Of a stretch of DNA of 64,000 bases, positions 9,861-19,300 are shown piece after piece; the stretch's first letter is position 1; each line of letters begins with the position of its first letter. This stretch comes from Bosea sp. PAMC 26642. Lineage in GTDB: Bacteria > Pseudomonadota > Alphaproteobacteria > Rhizobiales > Beijerinckiaceae. Position numbers and translations under genes: made by a program. The DNA lies in the NCBI RefSeq assembly GCF_001562255.1, contig NZ_CP014301.1, forward strand, positions 1,488,001 to 1,552,000, read 5' to 3'. Below the pieces are notes generated by a model. It made no database searches. It was not told where the DNA came from and saw only the letters and a program-made list of their open reading frames with translations.

Positions 9861-10361
9861 ATGAGCCGCACCGCCTTCTATGCCGGGTCGTTCGACCCCG
9901 TCACCAATGGACATGTCGATGTCATCGCCGGGGCCTGCCGGCTCTGCGACCGGCTCGTCCTCGCCATCGGCGTTCATCCTGGCAAGGCGCCGATCTTTTC
10001 CGCGGAGGAACGTGCTGATCTCCTGCGCGAGGTCGCCGGACCGATCGCCGCCGCGGCTGGCGTGACGATCGAGGTCGTGACCTTCGATCACCTGACCGTT
10101 CGGGCTGCCCGCGAGGCCGGAGCGACGCTGATGATCCGGGGCCTGCGCGATGCGACCGATTTCGACTATGAAATGCAGCTCTCGGGTATGAACGAGGCCA
10201 TGGACGGCGAACTGCAGACCGTCTTCCTGCCCGCCTCCGCCTCCGTCAGGCACATCACGGCGACGCTGGTGCGCCAGATCGCCAGCATGGGCGGCGACGT
10301 ATCGCCCTTTGTCCCACCTGCGGTCGATGCCCGGCTGAAGCTGAAATTCAGCGCCCGCTGA
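9861..10361 (+). CDS. coaD: phosphopantetheine adenylyltransferase
   Basis: CoaD transfers AMP from ATP to 4'-phosphopantetheine, the penultimate step of coenzyme A synthesis. The 166-residue protein has the nucleotidyltransferase motif in [18 protein letters not shown] (residues 5-22), where the TNGH form of the HxGH motif is normal for the family. It also has [18 protein letters not shown] and an intact C-terminal half with [14 protein letters not shown]. It follows the chemoreceptor by about 40 bases and is probably expressed separately. Length and motifs leave little doubt about the identity. Confidence 0.96.
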   Translation: MSRTAFYAGSFDPVTNGHVDVIAGACRLCDRLVLAIGVHPGKAPIFSAEERADLLREVAGPIAAAAGVTIEVVTFDHLTVRAAREAGATLMIRGLRDATDFDYEMQLSGMNEAMDGELQTVFLPASASVRHITATLVRQIASMGGDVSPFVPPAVDARLKLKFSAR

Positions 10362-10491
10362 GCCGTTATCCCGCCGTCGCGCCGGATGCGACATAGCCTG
10401 CTGCTTGCAATTTCACCGCCGCAATGGTGTCTCTGGCACGACTGACTCGCGTCCCGGCGACGCGACTCCACACCGCTCCACGAGTTCGTTC

Positions 10492-11823
10492 ATGCGCCTT
10501 TCCCGCTATTTCCTGCCGCTGCTGCGCGACACGCCCAAAGAGGCCGAGATCGTCTCGCATCGGCTGATGCTGCGCGCCGGCATGATCCGCCAGCAATCGG
10601 CCGGCATCTATTCCTGGCTGCCGCTGGGCCTGCGCGTCCTCAACAAGATCAGTGCCGTGGTGCGTGAGGAGCAGAACCGCTCCGGCGCCGTCGAGATCCT
10701 GATGCCGACGATCCAGTCGGCCGATCTCTGGCGCGAGAGCGGGCGCTACGACGCCTATGGCAAGGAGATGCTACGCATCAAGGACCGCCATGACCGCGAC
10801 ATGCTCTACGGCCCGACCAACGAGGAGATGGTCACCGACATCTTCCGGTCCTATGTGAAGTCCTACAAGGACCTGCCGCTCAACCTCTACCACATCCAGT
10901 GGAAATTCCGCGACGAGGTTCGCCCCCGTTTCGGCGTCATGCGCGGCCGCGAGTTCCTGATGAAGGATGCCTATTCCTTCGATATCGACAAGGATGCGGC
11001 CCGCCACGCCTATAACCGCATGTTCACGGCCTATCTGCGGACGTTCGCGCGGCTCGGCCTGAAGGCGATCCCGATGCGGGCCGATACCGGGCCGATCGGC
11101 GGCGATCTCAGCCACGAATTCATCGTTCTGGCCTCGACTGGCGAGAGCGAGGTCTTCTGCCATAAGGACTATCTCGACTTCGAGACCCCCGCGATCGACA
11201 CCGATTTCGACAGCGTCGAGGGTTTGCAGGCTGTTGTCGACAAATGGACGAGCCTCTACGCCGCGACCGACGAGATGCACGAGAAAGACGCCTATGAGGC
11301 GATCCCCGCCGACAAGCAGCTTTCGGCGCGCGGCATCGAGGTCGGCCACATCTTCTACTTCGGCACGAAATACTCCGATCCCATGGGCGCGACGGTGGCC
11401 GGCCCCGATGGCCAGAACCTGCCCGTCCATATGGGCTCCTACGGCATCGGACCGAGCCGGCTGGTCGCGGCCCTGATCGAGGCCGGCCATGACGACAACG
11501 GCATTATCTGGCCCGACGAGATCGCGCCCTTCGACGTCGCGGTGCTCAACCTCAAGCAGGGCGACGCCGCCACCGACGCCGCCTGCGACCAGCTCTACAA
11601 GTCGCTGCTCTCCAAGGGCTACGACGCGCTCTACGACGACACCGACACACGGCCCGGCGGAAAATTCGCCACTGCCGACCTGATCGGCGTGCCTTGGCAG
11701 ATCATCGTCGGTCCCAAAGGGCTGACTGAGGGCAAGGTCGAGATCAAGCGACGCGCCGGCGGCGAGAAGGAGATCGTCGCGCTGGACGCTGCGCTCGACC
11801 GCTTCAAGGGCAAGGCGGCGTGA
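10492..11823 (+). CDS. proS: prolyl-tRNA synthetase (short alphaproteobacterial type)
   Basis: This class II aminoacyl-tRNA synthetase charges tRNA-Pro. The product has 443 residues, the short form without the large editing insertion seen in the roughly 570-residue E. coli enzyme. The N-terminus is [19 protein letters not shown]. Class II motifs include [16 protein letters not shown] and [20 protein letters not shown] (motif 2), then [17 protein letters not shown] (motif 3), and the C-terminal anticodon-binding domain includes [12 protein letters not shown]. The frame stays open to 10405, but the family N-terminus is at 10492. Its stop overlaps the GTG of the lolC-type gene by four bases, so the two are probably co-translated. 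Confidence 0.95.
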   Translation: MRLSRYFLPLLRDTPKEAEIVSHRLMLRAGMIRQQSAGIYSWLPLGLRVLNKISAVVREEQNRSGAVEILMPTIQSADLWRESGRYDAYGKEMLRIKDRHDRDMLYGPTNEEMVTDIFRSYVKSYKDLPLNLYHIQWKFRDEVRPRFGVMRGREFLMKDAYSFDIDKDAARHAYNRMFTAYLRTFARLGLKAIPMRADTGPIGGDLSHEFIVLASTGESEVFCHKDYLDFETPAIDTDFDSVEGLQAVVDKWTSLYAATDEMHEKDAYEAIPADKQLSARGIEVGHIFYFGTKYSDPMGATVAGPDGQNLPVHMGSYGIGPSRLVAALIEAGHDDNGIIWPDEIAPFDVAVLNLKQGDAATDAACDQLYKSLLSKGYDALYDDTDTRPGGKFATADLIGVPWQIIVGPKGLTEGKVEIKRRAGGEKEIVALDAALDRFKGKAA

Positions 11824-13124
11824 ACGTCGCCGCGGACACACCCGTCGCCGCCGAGCGCGACCAGCCTACCGGGACCCGCCCTTTCGCCGGTTTCGAATGG
11901 CTGCTCGCCGGTCGCTATCTGCGCACCCGCCGCCGCGAGGGCTTCGTCTCGGTCATCGCCGGCTTCTCGTTCCTCGGCATCTTGCTCGGCGTCGCGACGC
12001 TGATCATCGTGATGTCCGTGATGAACGGCTTCCGCAAGGAACTGCTGGAGAAGATCGTCGGCGTGAACGGCCACATCTTTGCCACCCCGATCGACCGCCC
12101 GCTCGACGACTACATGGCCGTCGCTGAGCGACTGCGGAAGATCAAGGGCATCAAGCTCGCGATCCCGCTGGTCGAGGGCCAGGCGCTGGCCTCGTCGCAA
12201 TATGCCAATGGCGGCGTGCTGGTACGCGGTATCAGCGAGGCCGACATCAAGTCGATCCCCTTCGTCGGCGGCAACATCAGGCGCGGCACGCTTGACGGTT
12301 TCGACACCGCCGGCGGCGTCGCTATCGGCAAGCGTTTGGCCGACCAGCTGTCGCTGCAGGCGGGCGACTCGATCACGATCGTCACCCCGCGCGGCGCCTC
12401 GACCCCGTTCGGCACTGCGCCGCGCATCAAAGCCTATCCGGTGCAGGCAGTCTTCGAGATCGGCATGACCGAGTTCGACGGCTCCTTCGTCTTCATGCCG
12501 CTGACCGAAAGCCAAGCCTATTTCAACCGCGACGGCGACGTGAACGTCATCGAGATCTTCGTCGACGATCCCGACAAGACGCAGGCCGTACGCGACGCGA
12601 TCGAGGCCGATGCGCCGCGCCCGCTCGTGCTCTCGGACTGGCGCCAGCGCAACCGCACCTTCTTCAATGCGCTGGAGGTCGAGCGCAACGTCATGTTCAT
12701 CATCCTGACCTTGATCGTGCTGGTCGCGGCGTTGAACATCGTCTCCGGCCTGATCATGCTGGTGAAGGACAAGACCGCCGACATCGCGATCATGCGGACC
12801 ATGGGCGCGACGCGCGGCACCGTCCTGCGCGTCTTTCTGATAACCGGGGCCGCGATCGGCGTCTTCGGCACGCTCGCGGGCCTCGGACTCGGGATCGTCT
12901 TCGCCAACAACATCAAGTCGATCACGGCCGGGATCAACTGGCTGTTCGGCGCCAATCTCTGGGACCCGACGGTGCGCTTCCTGAGTGACGTCCCGTCCGT
13001 CATCGACTGGCGCGAGGTCGCCAGCGTCGTCATGATGGCGCTCGTTCTCTCGCTGCTGGCGACGCTCTATCCGGCCTGGAAAGCGGCGCGTCTCGACCCC
13101 GTCCAGGCACTGAGGATGGGCTGA
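11820..13124 (+). CDS. lolC: lipoprotein-releasing ABC transporter permease LolC/LolE
   Basis: This is the inner-membrane permease of the Lol system, which extracts outer-membrane lipoproteins for delivery to LolA. The 434-residue protein has a first transmembrane helix near residues 43-66 ([20 protein letters not shown]), a long periplasmic MacB-like domain, and three C-terminal helices (about 300-322, 345-370 and 403-425). This is the LolC/LolE layout, and alphaproteobacteria often have a single homodimer-forming protein of this type. It begins at a GTG overlapping the proS stop and is followed four bases later by the ATPase gene lolD. Confidence 0.9.
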   Translation: MNVAADTPVAAERDQPTGTRPFAGFEWLLAGRYLRTRRREGFVSVIAGFSFLGILLGVATLIIVMSVMNGFRKELLEKIVGVNGHIFATPIDRPLDDYMAVAERLRKIKGIKLAIPLVEGQALASSQYANGGVLVRGISEADIKSIPFVGGNIRRGTLDGFDTAGGVAIGKRLADQLSLQAGDSITIVTPRGASTPFGTAPRIKAYPVQAVFEIGMTEFDGSFVFMPLTESQAYFNRDGDVNVIEIFVDDPDKTQAVRDAIEADAPRPLVLSDWRQRNRTFFNALEVERNVMFIILTLIVLVAALNIVSGLIMLVKDKTADIAIMRTMGATRGTVLRVFLITGAAIGVFGTLAGLGLGIVFANNIKSITAGINWLFGANLWDPTVRFLSDVPSVIDWREVASVVMMALVLSLLATLYPAWKAARLDPVQALRMG

Positions 13125-13128
13125 GCGA

Positions 13129-13818
13129 ATGGCACGCGAAACGCCCGCGCTCTTCCTGTCTCAGGTCGAGCGCTATTATCCCCAGAGCGACGCCCCGCTG
13201 GAAATCCTGCGCAAGGCCGATTTCGCGCTCTGGCCCGGCGAGCTTGTGGCGCTTGTAGCCCCCAGCGGCACCGGCAAGTCGACGCTGCTGCATGTCGCCG
13301 GTCTGCTCGAAAAGCCCGATTCCGGCGAGGTCTTCGTCGGCGGGCTCGCCACGACCAAGCTCGACGACAAGGGCCGCACCCGCCTGCGCCGCACCGAGAT
13401 CGGCTTCGTCTACCAGTTCCACCATTTGCTGCCTGAGTTCACGGCGCTGGAGAACGTCGTGCTGCCCCAGCGCATCCGCGGCCTGTCCAAGGGCGAAGCC
13501 GAGACTCGGGCGACCGAACTCCTGACCTTCCTCGGCCTCGGCGAGCGTCTCGACCATCTGCCCGGCGAGCTTTCGGGCGGCGAACAGCAGCGCGTCGCCA
13601 TCGGCCGCGCCGTCGCCAATGCGCCGCGCCTGCTGCTGGCCGACGAGCCGACCGGCAATCTCGACCCGCAAACGGCGCTGCACGTCTTCAACACGCTGGT
13701 CGCTCTGGCCCGCGCCTCGGGGCTCGCGGCCCTGATCGCGACGCACAATCTCGATCTCGCCCGACGCATGGACCGGCAGGTGACGATCCGCGACGGCCAT
13801 GTCGTGCCGCTCGACTAA
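13129..13818 (+). CDS. lolD: lipoprotein-releasing ABC transporter ATPase LolD
   Basis: LolD powers the LolC/E permease. The 229-residue protein carries all ABC motifs: the Walker A region APSGTGKST (about 44-52), where the first glycine of the usual motif is alanine; a Q-loop in [19 protein letters not shown], typical of LolD/MacB ATPases; signature [17 protein letters not shown] (about 148-164); and Walker [13 protein letters not shown]. The closing H-loop histidine is in IATHNLDLA. The gene lies four bases after its permease. The spacer to dnaE is AT-rich and encodes a tiny membrane peptide. Confidence 0.94.
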   Translation: MARETPALFLSQVERYYPQSDAPLEILRKADFALWPGELVALVAPSGTGKSTLLHVAGLLEKPDSGEVFVGGLATTKLDDKGRTRLRRTEIGFVYQFHHLLPEFTALENVVLPQRIRGLSKGEAETRATELLTFLGLGERLDHLPGELSGGEQQRVAIGRAVANAPRLLLADEPTGNLDPQTALHVFNTLVALARASGLAALIATHNLDLARRMDRQVTIRDGHVVPLD

Positions 13819-13962
13819 CTCACGGGTTCCAGCCGCGCCGCTAACTCCACTTAACCTCTGATTAACTGTTCGGCCGGAACGCGACCTCCGATTGACCTAT
13901 CGGCATTGACGAGAACAAAACATGAATTAAAAACAGACATAGATAGAACATTGGAGATGAAC

Positions 13963-14073
13963 ATGGTTTTGGCACGCAAACTGGCAGCCGGCTTGGCAGA
14001 GCTCACGGCACTCGGCCTTTTCTTCGGGATGATCTGGATCTGGGCAGCGCTGATTGCTGCGCCGGGCGTCTGA
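13963..14073 (+). CDS. very small predicted membrane peptide upstream of dnaE (36 aa)
   Basis: This ORF is too short for usual gene callers. It starts at an ATG with GGAG six bases upstream (13953-13956). It encodes MVLARKLAAGLAELTALGLF and continues through a Trp/Ile-rich hydrophobic run (FGMIWIWAALIAA), ending PGV. The strong Shine-Dalgarno, the continuous hydrophobic helix from about residue 9 to 33, and its position behind an AT-rich stretch (13850-13950) that could hold a promoter all support a real gene. An ATG at 13957 would put GGAG directly against the start, so I prefer 13963. Function is unknown. Confidence 0.55.
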   Translation: MVLARKLAAGLAELTALGLFFGMIWIWAALIAAPGV

Positions 14074-14196
14074 ACAATCCACAGGCGGCGCCGCGACCGG
14101 CATCAAATCTCTCGACGCCTGCAAGCGCCGGCTCCAAGAATGCGGCTCACCATCAACGAGTCGCGCTGCCTTCGGAGCGGCGGGGAGGACGCCGAG

Positions 14197-17100
14197 ATGA
14201 GCCGCGATCACGACGAATCCCGCATCCTGAGAGACGTCGGCTTCGTCCATCTCCATGTCCATTCCAGCTACTCGCTGCTGGAAGGCGCCATGACCGTCGC
14301 AACGATCGCCAAGATGGCGGCGGCCGACGGCCAGCCGGCGCTGGCGCTGACCGATACCAACAACCTGTTCGGTGCACTCGAATTCTCTGAAAAGCTCGCC
14401 GGCTCCGGCCTCCAGCCGATCGCCGGCGTCCAGCTCTCGGTCGATTTCGCCGACGAGGCCGAAGGCGGCCGCAAGCCGCTAAATCAGGACGTGCCCCATA
14501 TCGTCCTGCTCGCTATGAACGAGGCCGGCTACGTCAACCTGATGAAGCTGGTGACGGAGGCCTGCATCGCCAGCGGCGGTTCGGGACAGCCGCTCTCGAC
14601 GATAGAGCGTCTTGCGGCCCATCACGAAGGCCTGATCGCCCTGACCGGCGGCTATGGCGGGCCGCTCGATTCGGCTCTGCGGGCAGGGCAGGCGGCGCAG
14701 GCCAAGGGACGGCTCGCCGCACTCGCCACGATCTTCGGCGACCGGCTCTATGTCGAGATCCAGCGTCACGCCCGCGATGGGCAGGCCGCCATCGAGGCGC
14801 AGCTTCTCCGGCTCGCCTATGATTCCGATCTCGCGATCGTCGCGACCAACGAATCCTTCTTTGCCAAGCCCGCCGACTACGACGCTCATGATGCGCTGCT
14901 CGCCGTCGCGGCGGGCCGGCTCGTCTCCGACGGCGAGCGCCGGCGGGTGACGCCCGAGCATCATTTCGCCAGCCGCGCCGAGATGAAACGCCGCTTCGCC
15001 GATCTGCCGGAGGCGCTTGCCGCCACGGTCGAGATCGCCATGCGCTGCACCTGGCGCGTCGGGCTGCGCAAGCCGATCCTGCCGCGCTTCGGCGGCGAGA
15101 ACGGCCTCGACGAAGCACTGGAACTCGATATCCAGGCCAAGCAGGGGCTGAAGGCGCGCCTCGAAAAACATGGGCCGTCAGCCGGCTTTTCTGTCCAAGA
15201 CTATGAGGACCGGCTCGCCTTCGAGCTCTCGGTCATCGATCGCATGAAGTATCCCGGCTACTTCCTGATCGTCGCCGACTTCATCAAATGGGCCAAGGAT
15301 CACGACATACCCGTCGGGCCTGGCCGCGGCTCCGGCGCAGGCTCGCTTGTCGCCTATGCGCTGACCATCACGGACGTCGATCCGCTGCGGTTCGGCCTGC
15401 TCTTCGAGCGCTTCCTCAACCCCGACCGCGTCTCGATGCCCGACTTCGACATCGACTTCTGCCAGGACCGGCGCGAAGAGGTGATCGACTACGTCCAGCG
15501 CCGCTACGGCAAGGAGCGCGTCGCCCAGATCATTACCTTCGGCACCCTGCTGGCGCGCGGCGTGCTGCGCGATGTCGGCCGCGTGCTGGAGATGCCTTAC
15601 GGCCAGGTCGACAAGCTGACCAAGCTCGTGCCGCAAAACCCGGCCAAGCCGATCTCGCTGGTCGATGCGATCAAGGGTGAGCCGAAACTGCAGCAGGCAG
15701 CCGAGGAAGAGCCGATCGTCGCCCGCCTCCTCGAAATCGGCCAGAAGCTCGAAGGGCTGCATCGTCACGCCTCGACCCATGCGGCGGGCGTCGTCATCGG
15801 CGACCGACCGCTGGAAGAGCTTGTCGCGCTCTCGGTCGATCCGCGTACCGGCATGCGGGTGACGCAGTTCAACATGAAATGGGTCGAGCAGGCCGGCCTG
15901 GTGAAGTTCGACTTCCTCGGCCTCAAGACCCTGACCACGCTGACGACGGCGGTAAAACTGATCGCCCAGCGCGGCATTAGGGTCGATCTGGCGAGCCTGC
16001 CCTTCGACGACCCCAAGAGCTACGAGATGCTGGCGCGCGGCGAGGTCGTCGGCGTGTTCCAGGTGGAAAGCGCCGGCATGCGCCGCGCGCTGGTCGAGAT
16101 GAAGGCCGACCGCATTGAGGATCTGATCGCGCTGGTCGCCCTCTACCGGCCGGGCCCGATGGACAACATCCCGAGTTATTGCCGCCGCAAGCTCGGGCAG
16201 GAGGCGCCGACCTATCTCCATCCCAAGATGGAGCCGATCCTGTCCGAGACGCATGGCATCATCGTCTACCAGGAGCAGGTGATGCAGGTGGCTCAGGCTC
16301 TCTCGGGCTATTCGCTGGGCGAGGCGGACCTGCTGCGCCGCGCCATGGGCAAGAAGATCAAGTCGGAGATGGACGCCCAGCGCGACCGCTTCGTCCGCGG
16401 AGCCGTCGAGGGCGGCATGACCAAGGACATCGCGTCGGAGATCTTCGATCTTCTGGCGAAATTCGCCGATTACGGCTTCAACAAGAGCCATGCGGCGGCC
16501 TATGCCGTCGTCGCCTTCCAGACCGCCTATCTCAAGGCGAATTACCCGGTCGAGTTCATGGCGGCCTCGATGACGCTCGACATGGGCAACACCGACAAGC
16601 TCTCGGAATTCCGCCGCGACGCCGAGCGCATGGGCATCACGGTCGAACGCCCGGCGATCAACCGCTCCGGCGTCGCGTTCGACGTCGCCGACGGCGCGAT
16701 CTTCTATGCGCTGGCCGCCATCAAGGGCGTCGGCGGAGCCGCCGTCGAGGCGATCGTGGCGGCGCGCCAGGCTGGCGGCCCGTTCAAGGACCTCGCCGAC
16801 TTCGCCCGCCGCATCGATGCCAAGCTGGTCAACCGCCGCACCATCGAGGCGCTGATCGCGGCCGGCGCGCTCGACGAGATCGAACCGGAACGGGCGAGGG
16901 CGGTCGCGGCGATCGACGGCATGCTGGCACTCTCCAACCGCACCCGCGACGAGGCCGCAGCCGGCCAGAACGATTTTTTCAGCGGCGGCATGGTCACCGA
17001 GGCCTTCCGCATACCCTCGGTCGAGCCCTGGTCGCCGGCCGAGCGGCTCCGGCGCGAGCACGATGCCGTCGGCTTCTTCCTTTCGGGCCACCCGCTCGAC

Positions 17101-17673
17101 GATTATGAGCATGTGCTGAAGCGGCTGCGCGTCCAGCGCTTCGCCGACTTCGCCCAGACGGTGCGCGCCAACGGCACCTCGGTCGCCAAGGTCGCGGTGT
17201 CCGTCATCGACAAGTCGGAGCGGCGCACCAAATCGGGCTCCAAGATGGGCATCGTCCAGCTCTCGGACCAGAGCGGGCAGTTCGAGGCAATCCTGTTCTC
17301 GGAAGGGCTGCAGCGCTACCGCGACCTGCTGGAGCCGGGCCGGGCGCTGGTGCTGCGGCTCTCGGCCGTGCTCGACGGTGAGGAGGTCAGGCCGCGTATC
17401 GAAGATGTCGAGGTCCTCGACGATCTCGCCGCCCGCCAGAAGCAGGATCTCCTGGTCTATCTGCGCGACGACAAGGCGCTCGCCTCGATCGCCGAACGGG
17501 TCAGGCCGCGCGGCGACGGCCTCAAGGCCGAGGGCAAGATCGCGCTGGTCATGATCCTGGACGAAGGCGCGCAGGAGGTCGAGATCGAACTGCCCGGAAA
17601 ATATCCGGTCAACCAGCAGATCGCCAACGCGGTGCGCGCTGCACCCGGCGTCGTCAGCGTCGAGCTGCGCTGA
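14197..17673 (+). CDS. dnaE: DNA polymerase III alpha subunit, DnaE1
   Basis: This is the catalytic subunit of the replicative polymerase. The 1158-residue product begins with a PHP domain (FVHLHVHSSYSLLEGAM, residues about 11-27), then the C-family polymerase core with the catalytic aspartates in MPDFDIDF (about 414-421) and the conserved NKSHAAAYAVVAFQTAYLK. A tandem helix-hairpin-helix region follows, and an OB-fold near the C-terminus (KSGSKMGIVQLSDQSGQFEA). Its full length and the LolCD neighbourhood mark it as the essential DnaE1 rather than the mutagenic DnaE2. I use the ATG at 14197 because GGGGAGG lies eight bases upstream; the frame is open to 14140. Confidence 0.96.
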   Translation: MSRDHDESRILRDVGFVHLHVHSSYSLLEGAMTVATIAKMAAADGQPALALTDTNNLFGALEFSEKLAGSGLQPIAGVQLSVDFADEAEGGRKPLNQDVPHIVLLAMNEAGYVNLMKLVTEACIASGGSGQPLSTIERLAAHHEGLIALTGGYGGPLDSALRAGQAAQAKGRLAALATIFGDRLYVEIQRHARDGQAAIEAQLLRLAYDSDLAIVATNESFFAKPADYDAHDALLAVAAGRLVSDGERRRVTPEHHFASRAEMKRRFADLPEALAATVEIAMRCTWRVGLRKPILPRFGGENGLDEALELDIQAKQGLKARLEKHGPSAGFSVQDYEDRLAFELSVIDRMKYPGYFLIVADFIKWAKDHDIPVGPGRGSGAGSLVAYALTITDVDPLRFGLLFERFLNPDRVSMPDFDIDFCQDRREEVIDYVQRRYGKERVAQIITFGTLLARGVLRDVGRVLEMPYGQVDKLTKLVPQNPAKPISLVDAIKGEPKLQQAAEEEPIVARLLEIGQKLEGLHRHASTHAAGVVIGDRPLEELVALSVDPRTGMRVTQFNMKWVEQAGLVKFDFLGLKTLTTLTTAVKLIAQRGIRVDLASLPFDDPKSYEMLARGEVVGVFQVESAGMRRALVEMKADRIEDLIALVALYRPGPMDNIPSYCRRKLGQEAPTYLHPKMEPILSETHGIIVYQEQVMQVAQALSGYSLGEADLLRRAMGKKIKSEMDAQRDRFVRGAVEGGMTKDIASEIFDLLAKFADYGFNKSHAAAYAVVAFQTAYLKANYPVEFMAASMTLDMGNTDKLSEFRRDAERMGITVERPAINRSGVAFDVADGAIFYALAAIKGVGGAAVEAIVAARQAGGPFKDLADFARRIDAKLVNRRTIEALIAAGALDEIEPERARAVAAIDGMLALSNRTRDEAAAGQNDFFSGGMVTEAFRIPSVEPWSPAERLRREHDAVGFFLSGHPLDDYEHVLKRLRVQRFADFAQTVRANGTSVAKVAVSVIDKSERRTKSGSKMGIVQLSDQSGQFEAILFSEGLQRYRDLLEPGRALVLRLSAVLDGEEVRPRIEDVEVLDDLAARQKQDLLVYLRDDKALASIAERVRPRGDGLKAEGKIALVMILDEGAQEVEIELPGKYPVNQQIANAVRAAPGVVSVELR

Positions 17674-17830
17674 GACCTTCGACCGGGGTGTCATTCCTTG
17701 TTCGGCCGACAGGCCTTGTGCAGGCCGGGGAGCAATGCTTTCTGGTGGAGCGGAGAAAAAGCGGGCTGTCCGAAGCAGGAATCTGCTTTCATCGTCGGGC
17801 GGGACGCGACACGCATGCCGGGGGGCTGAA

Positions 17831-18559
17831 GTGAAGCATTACATCGCGCATATCCCGATGAGCCTCGTCGTGCCCGATGCGATGCATTGGGCCATCAAGG
17901 ATGTGCTGCAAGGCGAATACGAGGCGGGTTTCGACGGCGTCGGCCTCGATATCCTCGATGTCGGGGCCAATGTCGGGTCGTTTGCGCTGTGGGCGACCGC
18001 GCGCTGGCCGGGCAGCATGGTCACGTCCTACGAGCCCCATCCCGGCACCTTCGAGTTCCTCAAGCGCAACACTCAATCGCGGCGCGACATCGTGCCGGTC
18101 AATGCGGCGCTATTTCCAGGCGGCAAGGCGACCGCGAGCTTCGTCAGCCGTTTCGCCGGCGACGGCGAATCCGGCCTGGCGTCCTATGCCGGCGACACCT
18201 TCGTGGCCGATGCCATGATCGAGCGCTACGAGGTCGCGGTCGTCGACCCTGCCAGCCTGCCCTCCGCGGACGTCGTCAAGATCGACATCGAAGGCGGCGA
18301 GGGCGACGTCCTGGACAGGATCGACCTGTCCAAGACCTCGCTGGTGCTGCTGGAATACCAGAACCGCAAGAACCGCGATCAGCTCGCGGCCCGCCTGAAG
18401 GCGGATTTCGACCTGATCGACACCGTCGAGCACATCTGGGACCCGCTGCTCGAACAGCGCTGCTACAGGCCCGACCTCGCCGGCGACGTCTATGGTCGCA
18501 TGTTCGCCGTGCGCAAAGGCGTGACGCGGATGAGCCGCGCGCCCGGGAGGCATCCATGA
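17831..18559 (+). CDS. FkbM family methyltransferase
   Basis: This is a predicted SAM-dependent methyltransferase of about 242 residues. The SAM-binding motif is LDILDVGANVGSFALWA, with an acidic stretch TSYEPHPGTFEFLKRN as motif II. The family hallmark is VVKIDIEGGEGDVLD, followed by LVLLEYQN. FkbM proteins usually O-methylate sugars or small metabolites; the substrate cannot be told here. I start at the GTG at 17831 (MKHYIAHIPMSL) because the upstream part (ATG 17735) is basic and uninformative, though that longer start is possible. The stop overlaps the ATG of the nicotinamidase gene (ATGA), suggesting co-translation. Confidence 0.8.
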   Translation: MKHYIAHIPMSLVVPDAMHWAIKDVLQGEYEAGFDGVGLDILDVGANVGSFALWATARWPGSMVTSYEPHPGTFEFLKRNTQSRRDIVPVNAALFPGGKATASFVSRFAGDGESGLASYAGDTFVADAMIERYEVAVVDPASLPSADVVKIDIEGGEGDVLDRIDLSKTSLVLLEYQNRKNRDQLAARLKADFDLIDTVEHIWDPLLEQRCYRPDLAGDVYGRMFAVRKGVTRMSRAPGRHP

Positions 18560-19284
18560 CCGACCGTTTCCAGATCGACCGGCGCCAGCTCATCACCGGC
18601 GCCACCATCCTGACGGCCACGGCTGCAATCTGCCCGCTCCAAGCGCAGGAGAACAAGATGATCGACGCCAGCACGGCTCTCATCGTCGTCGATGTCCAGA
18701 ACGATTTCTGCCCCGGCGGCAATCTGGCCGTCTCGGGAGGAGACGAGGTCGTTGCCGTGATCAACGCGCTCGGCAAGCGCTTTTCGAGCATCGTGCTGAC
18801 CCAGGACTGGCATCCCGCGGGCCACTCCTCCTTCGCGACGAGCCATCCGGGCAAGAAACCCTTCGAGCTGGTCCAGATGCCCTATGGCCCGCAGGTGCTC
18901 TGGCCCGAGCACTGCATCCAGGGCACGAAGGGCGCCGAGTTCCGCGCCGATCTCGACCTTCCGACAGCACAGACCATCATCCGCAAGGGCTATCGCCCGC
19001 AGATCGACAGCTATTCCGGCTTCATCGAGGCCGACCGCAAGACCCCCACGGGCCTGGGCGGCTATCTCAAGGAACGCGGTGTGACGCGCGCCGTCGTCGT
19101 CGGGCTGGCCACCGATTTCTGCGTCAGCTGGACAGCGCAGGACGCGGCGAAAGCGGGGCTGGAGACGCTGGTCGTCGAGGAAGCCTGCCGCGCCATCGAC
19201 CTCAACGGTTCGCTGGCAAAGGCCTGGGCGGATATGACAGCGTTGGGGGTGAAGCGGGTGAAGGTTGCGGAGTTGTCCGGCTGA
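18556..19284 (+). CDS. pncA: nicotinamidase/isochorismatase family protein with Tat-like leader
   Basis: PncA deamidates nicotinamide to nicotinate in NAD salvage. The catalytic set is present: Asp in VVDVQNDFC, Lys in IIRKGYRP and the nucleophile Cys in GLATDFCVSW, plus the metal ligands in LTQDWHPAGHSSF. From the ATG at 18556, which overlaps the methyltransferase stop, the product has 242 residues and begins with RRQLITGATILTATAAICPL, resembling a twin-arginine export signal. An internal ATG at 18658 has a near-ideal AGGAG six bases upstream and would give a 208-residue cytosolic enzyme of normal length. Both starts are plausible, and the export signal would be unusual for PncA. Confidence 0.85.
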   Translation: MTDRFQIDRRQLITGATILTATAAICPLQAQENKMIDASTALIVVDVQNDFCPGGNLAVSGGDEVVAVINALGKRFSSIVLTQDWHPAGHSSFATSHPGKKPFELVQMPYGPQVLWPEHCIQGTKGAEFRADLDLPTAQTIIRKGYRPQIDSYSGFIEADRKTPTGLGGYLKERGVTRAVVVGLATDFCVSWTAQDAAKAGLETLVVEEACRAIDLNGSLAKAWADMTALGVKRVKVAELSG

Positions 19285-19300
19285 GGCTCAGGCCGTCCCG

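Noticed and set aside
15178..17694. 838-residue open frame on the minus strand opposite dnaE
   Set aside because: It is the antisense shadow of a strongly biased GC-rich coding sequence; its composition is abnormal (Asp/Arg/Leu/Ala repeats) and dnaE on the plus strand has all catalytic motifs.
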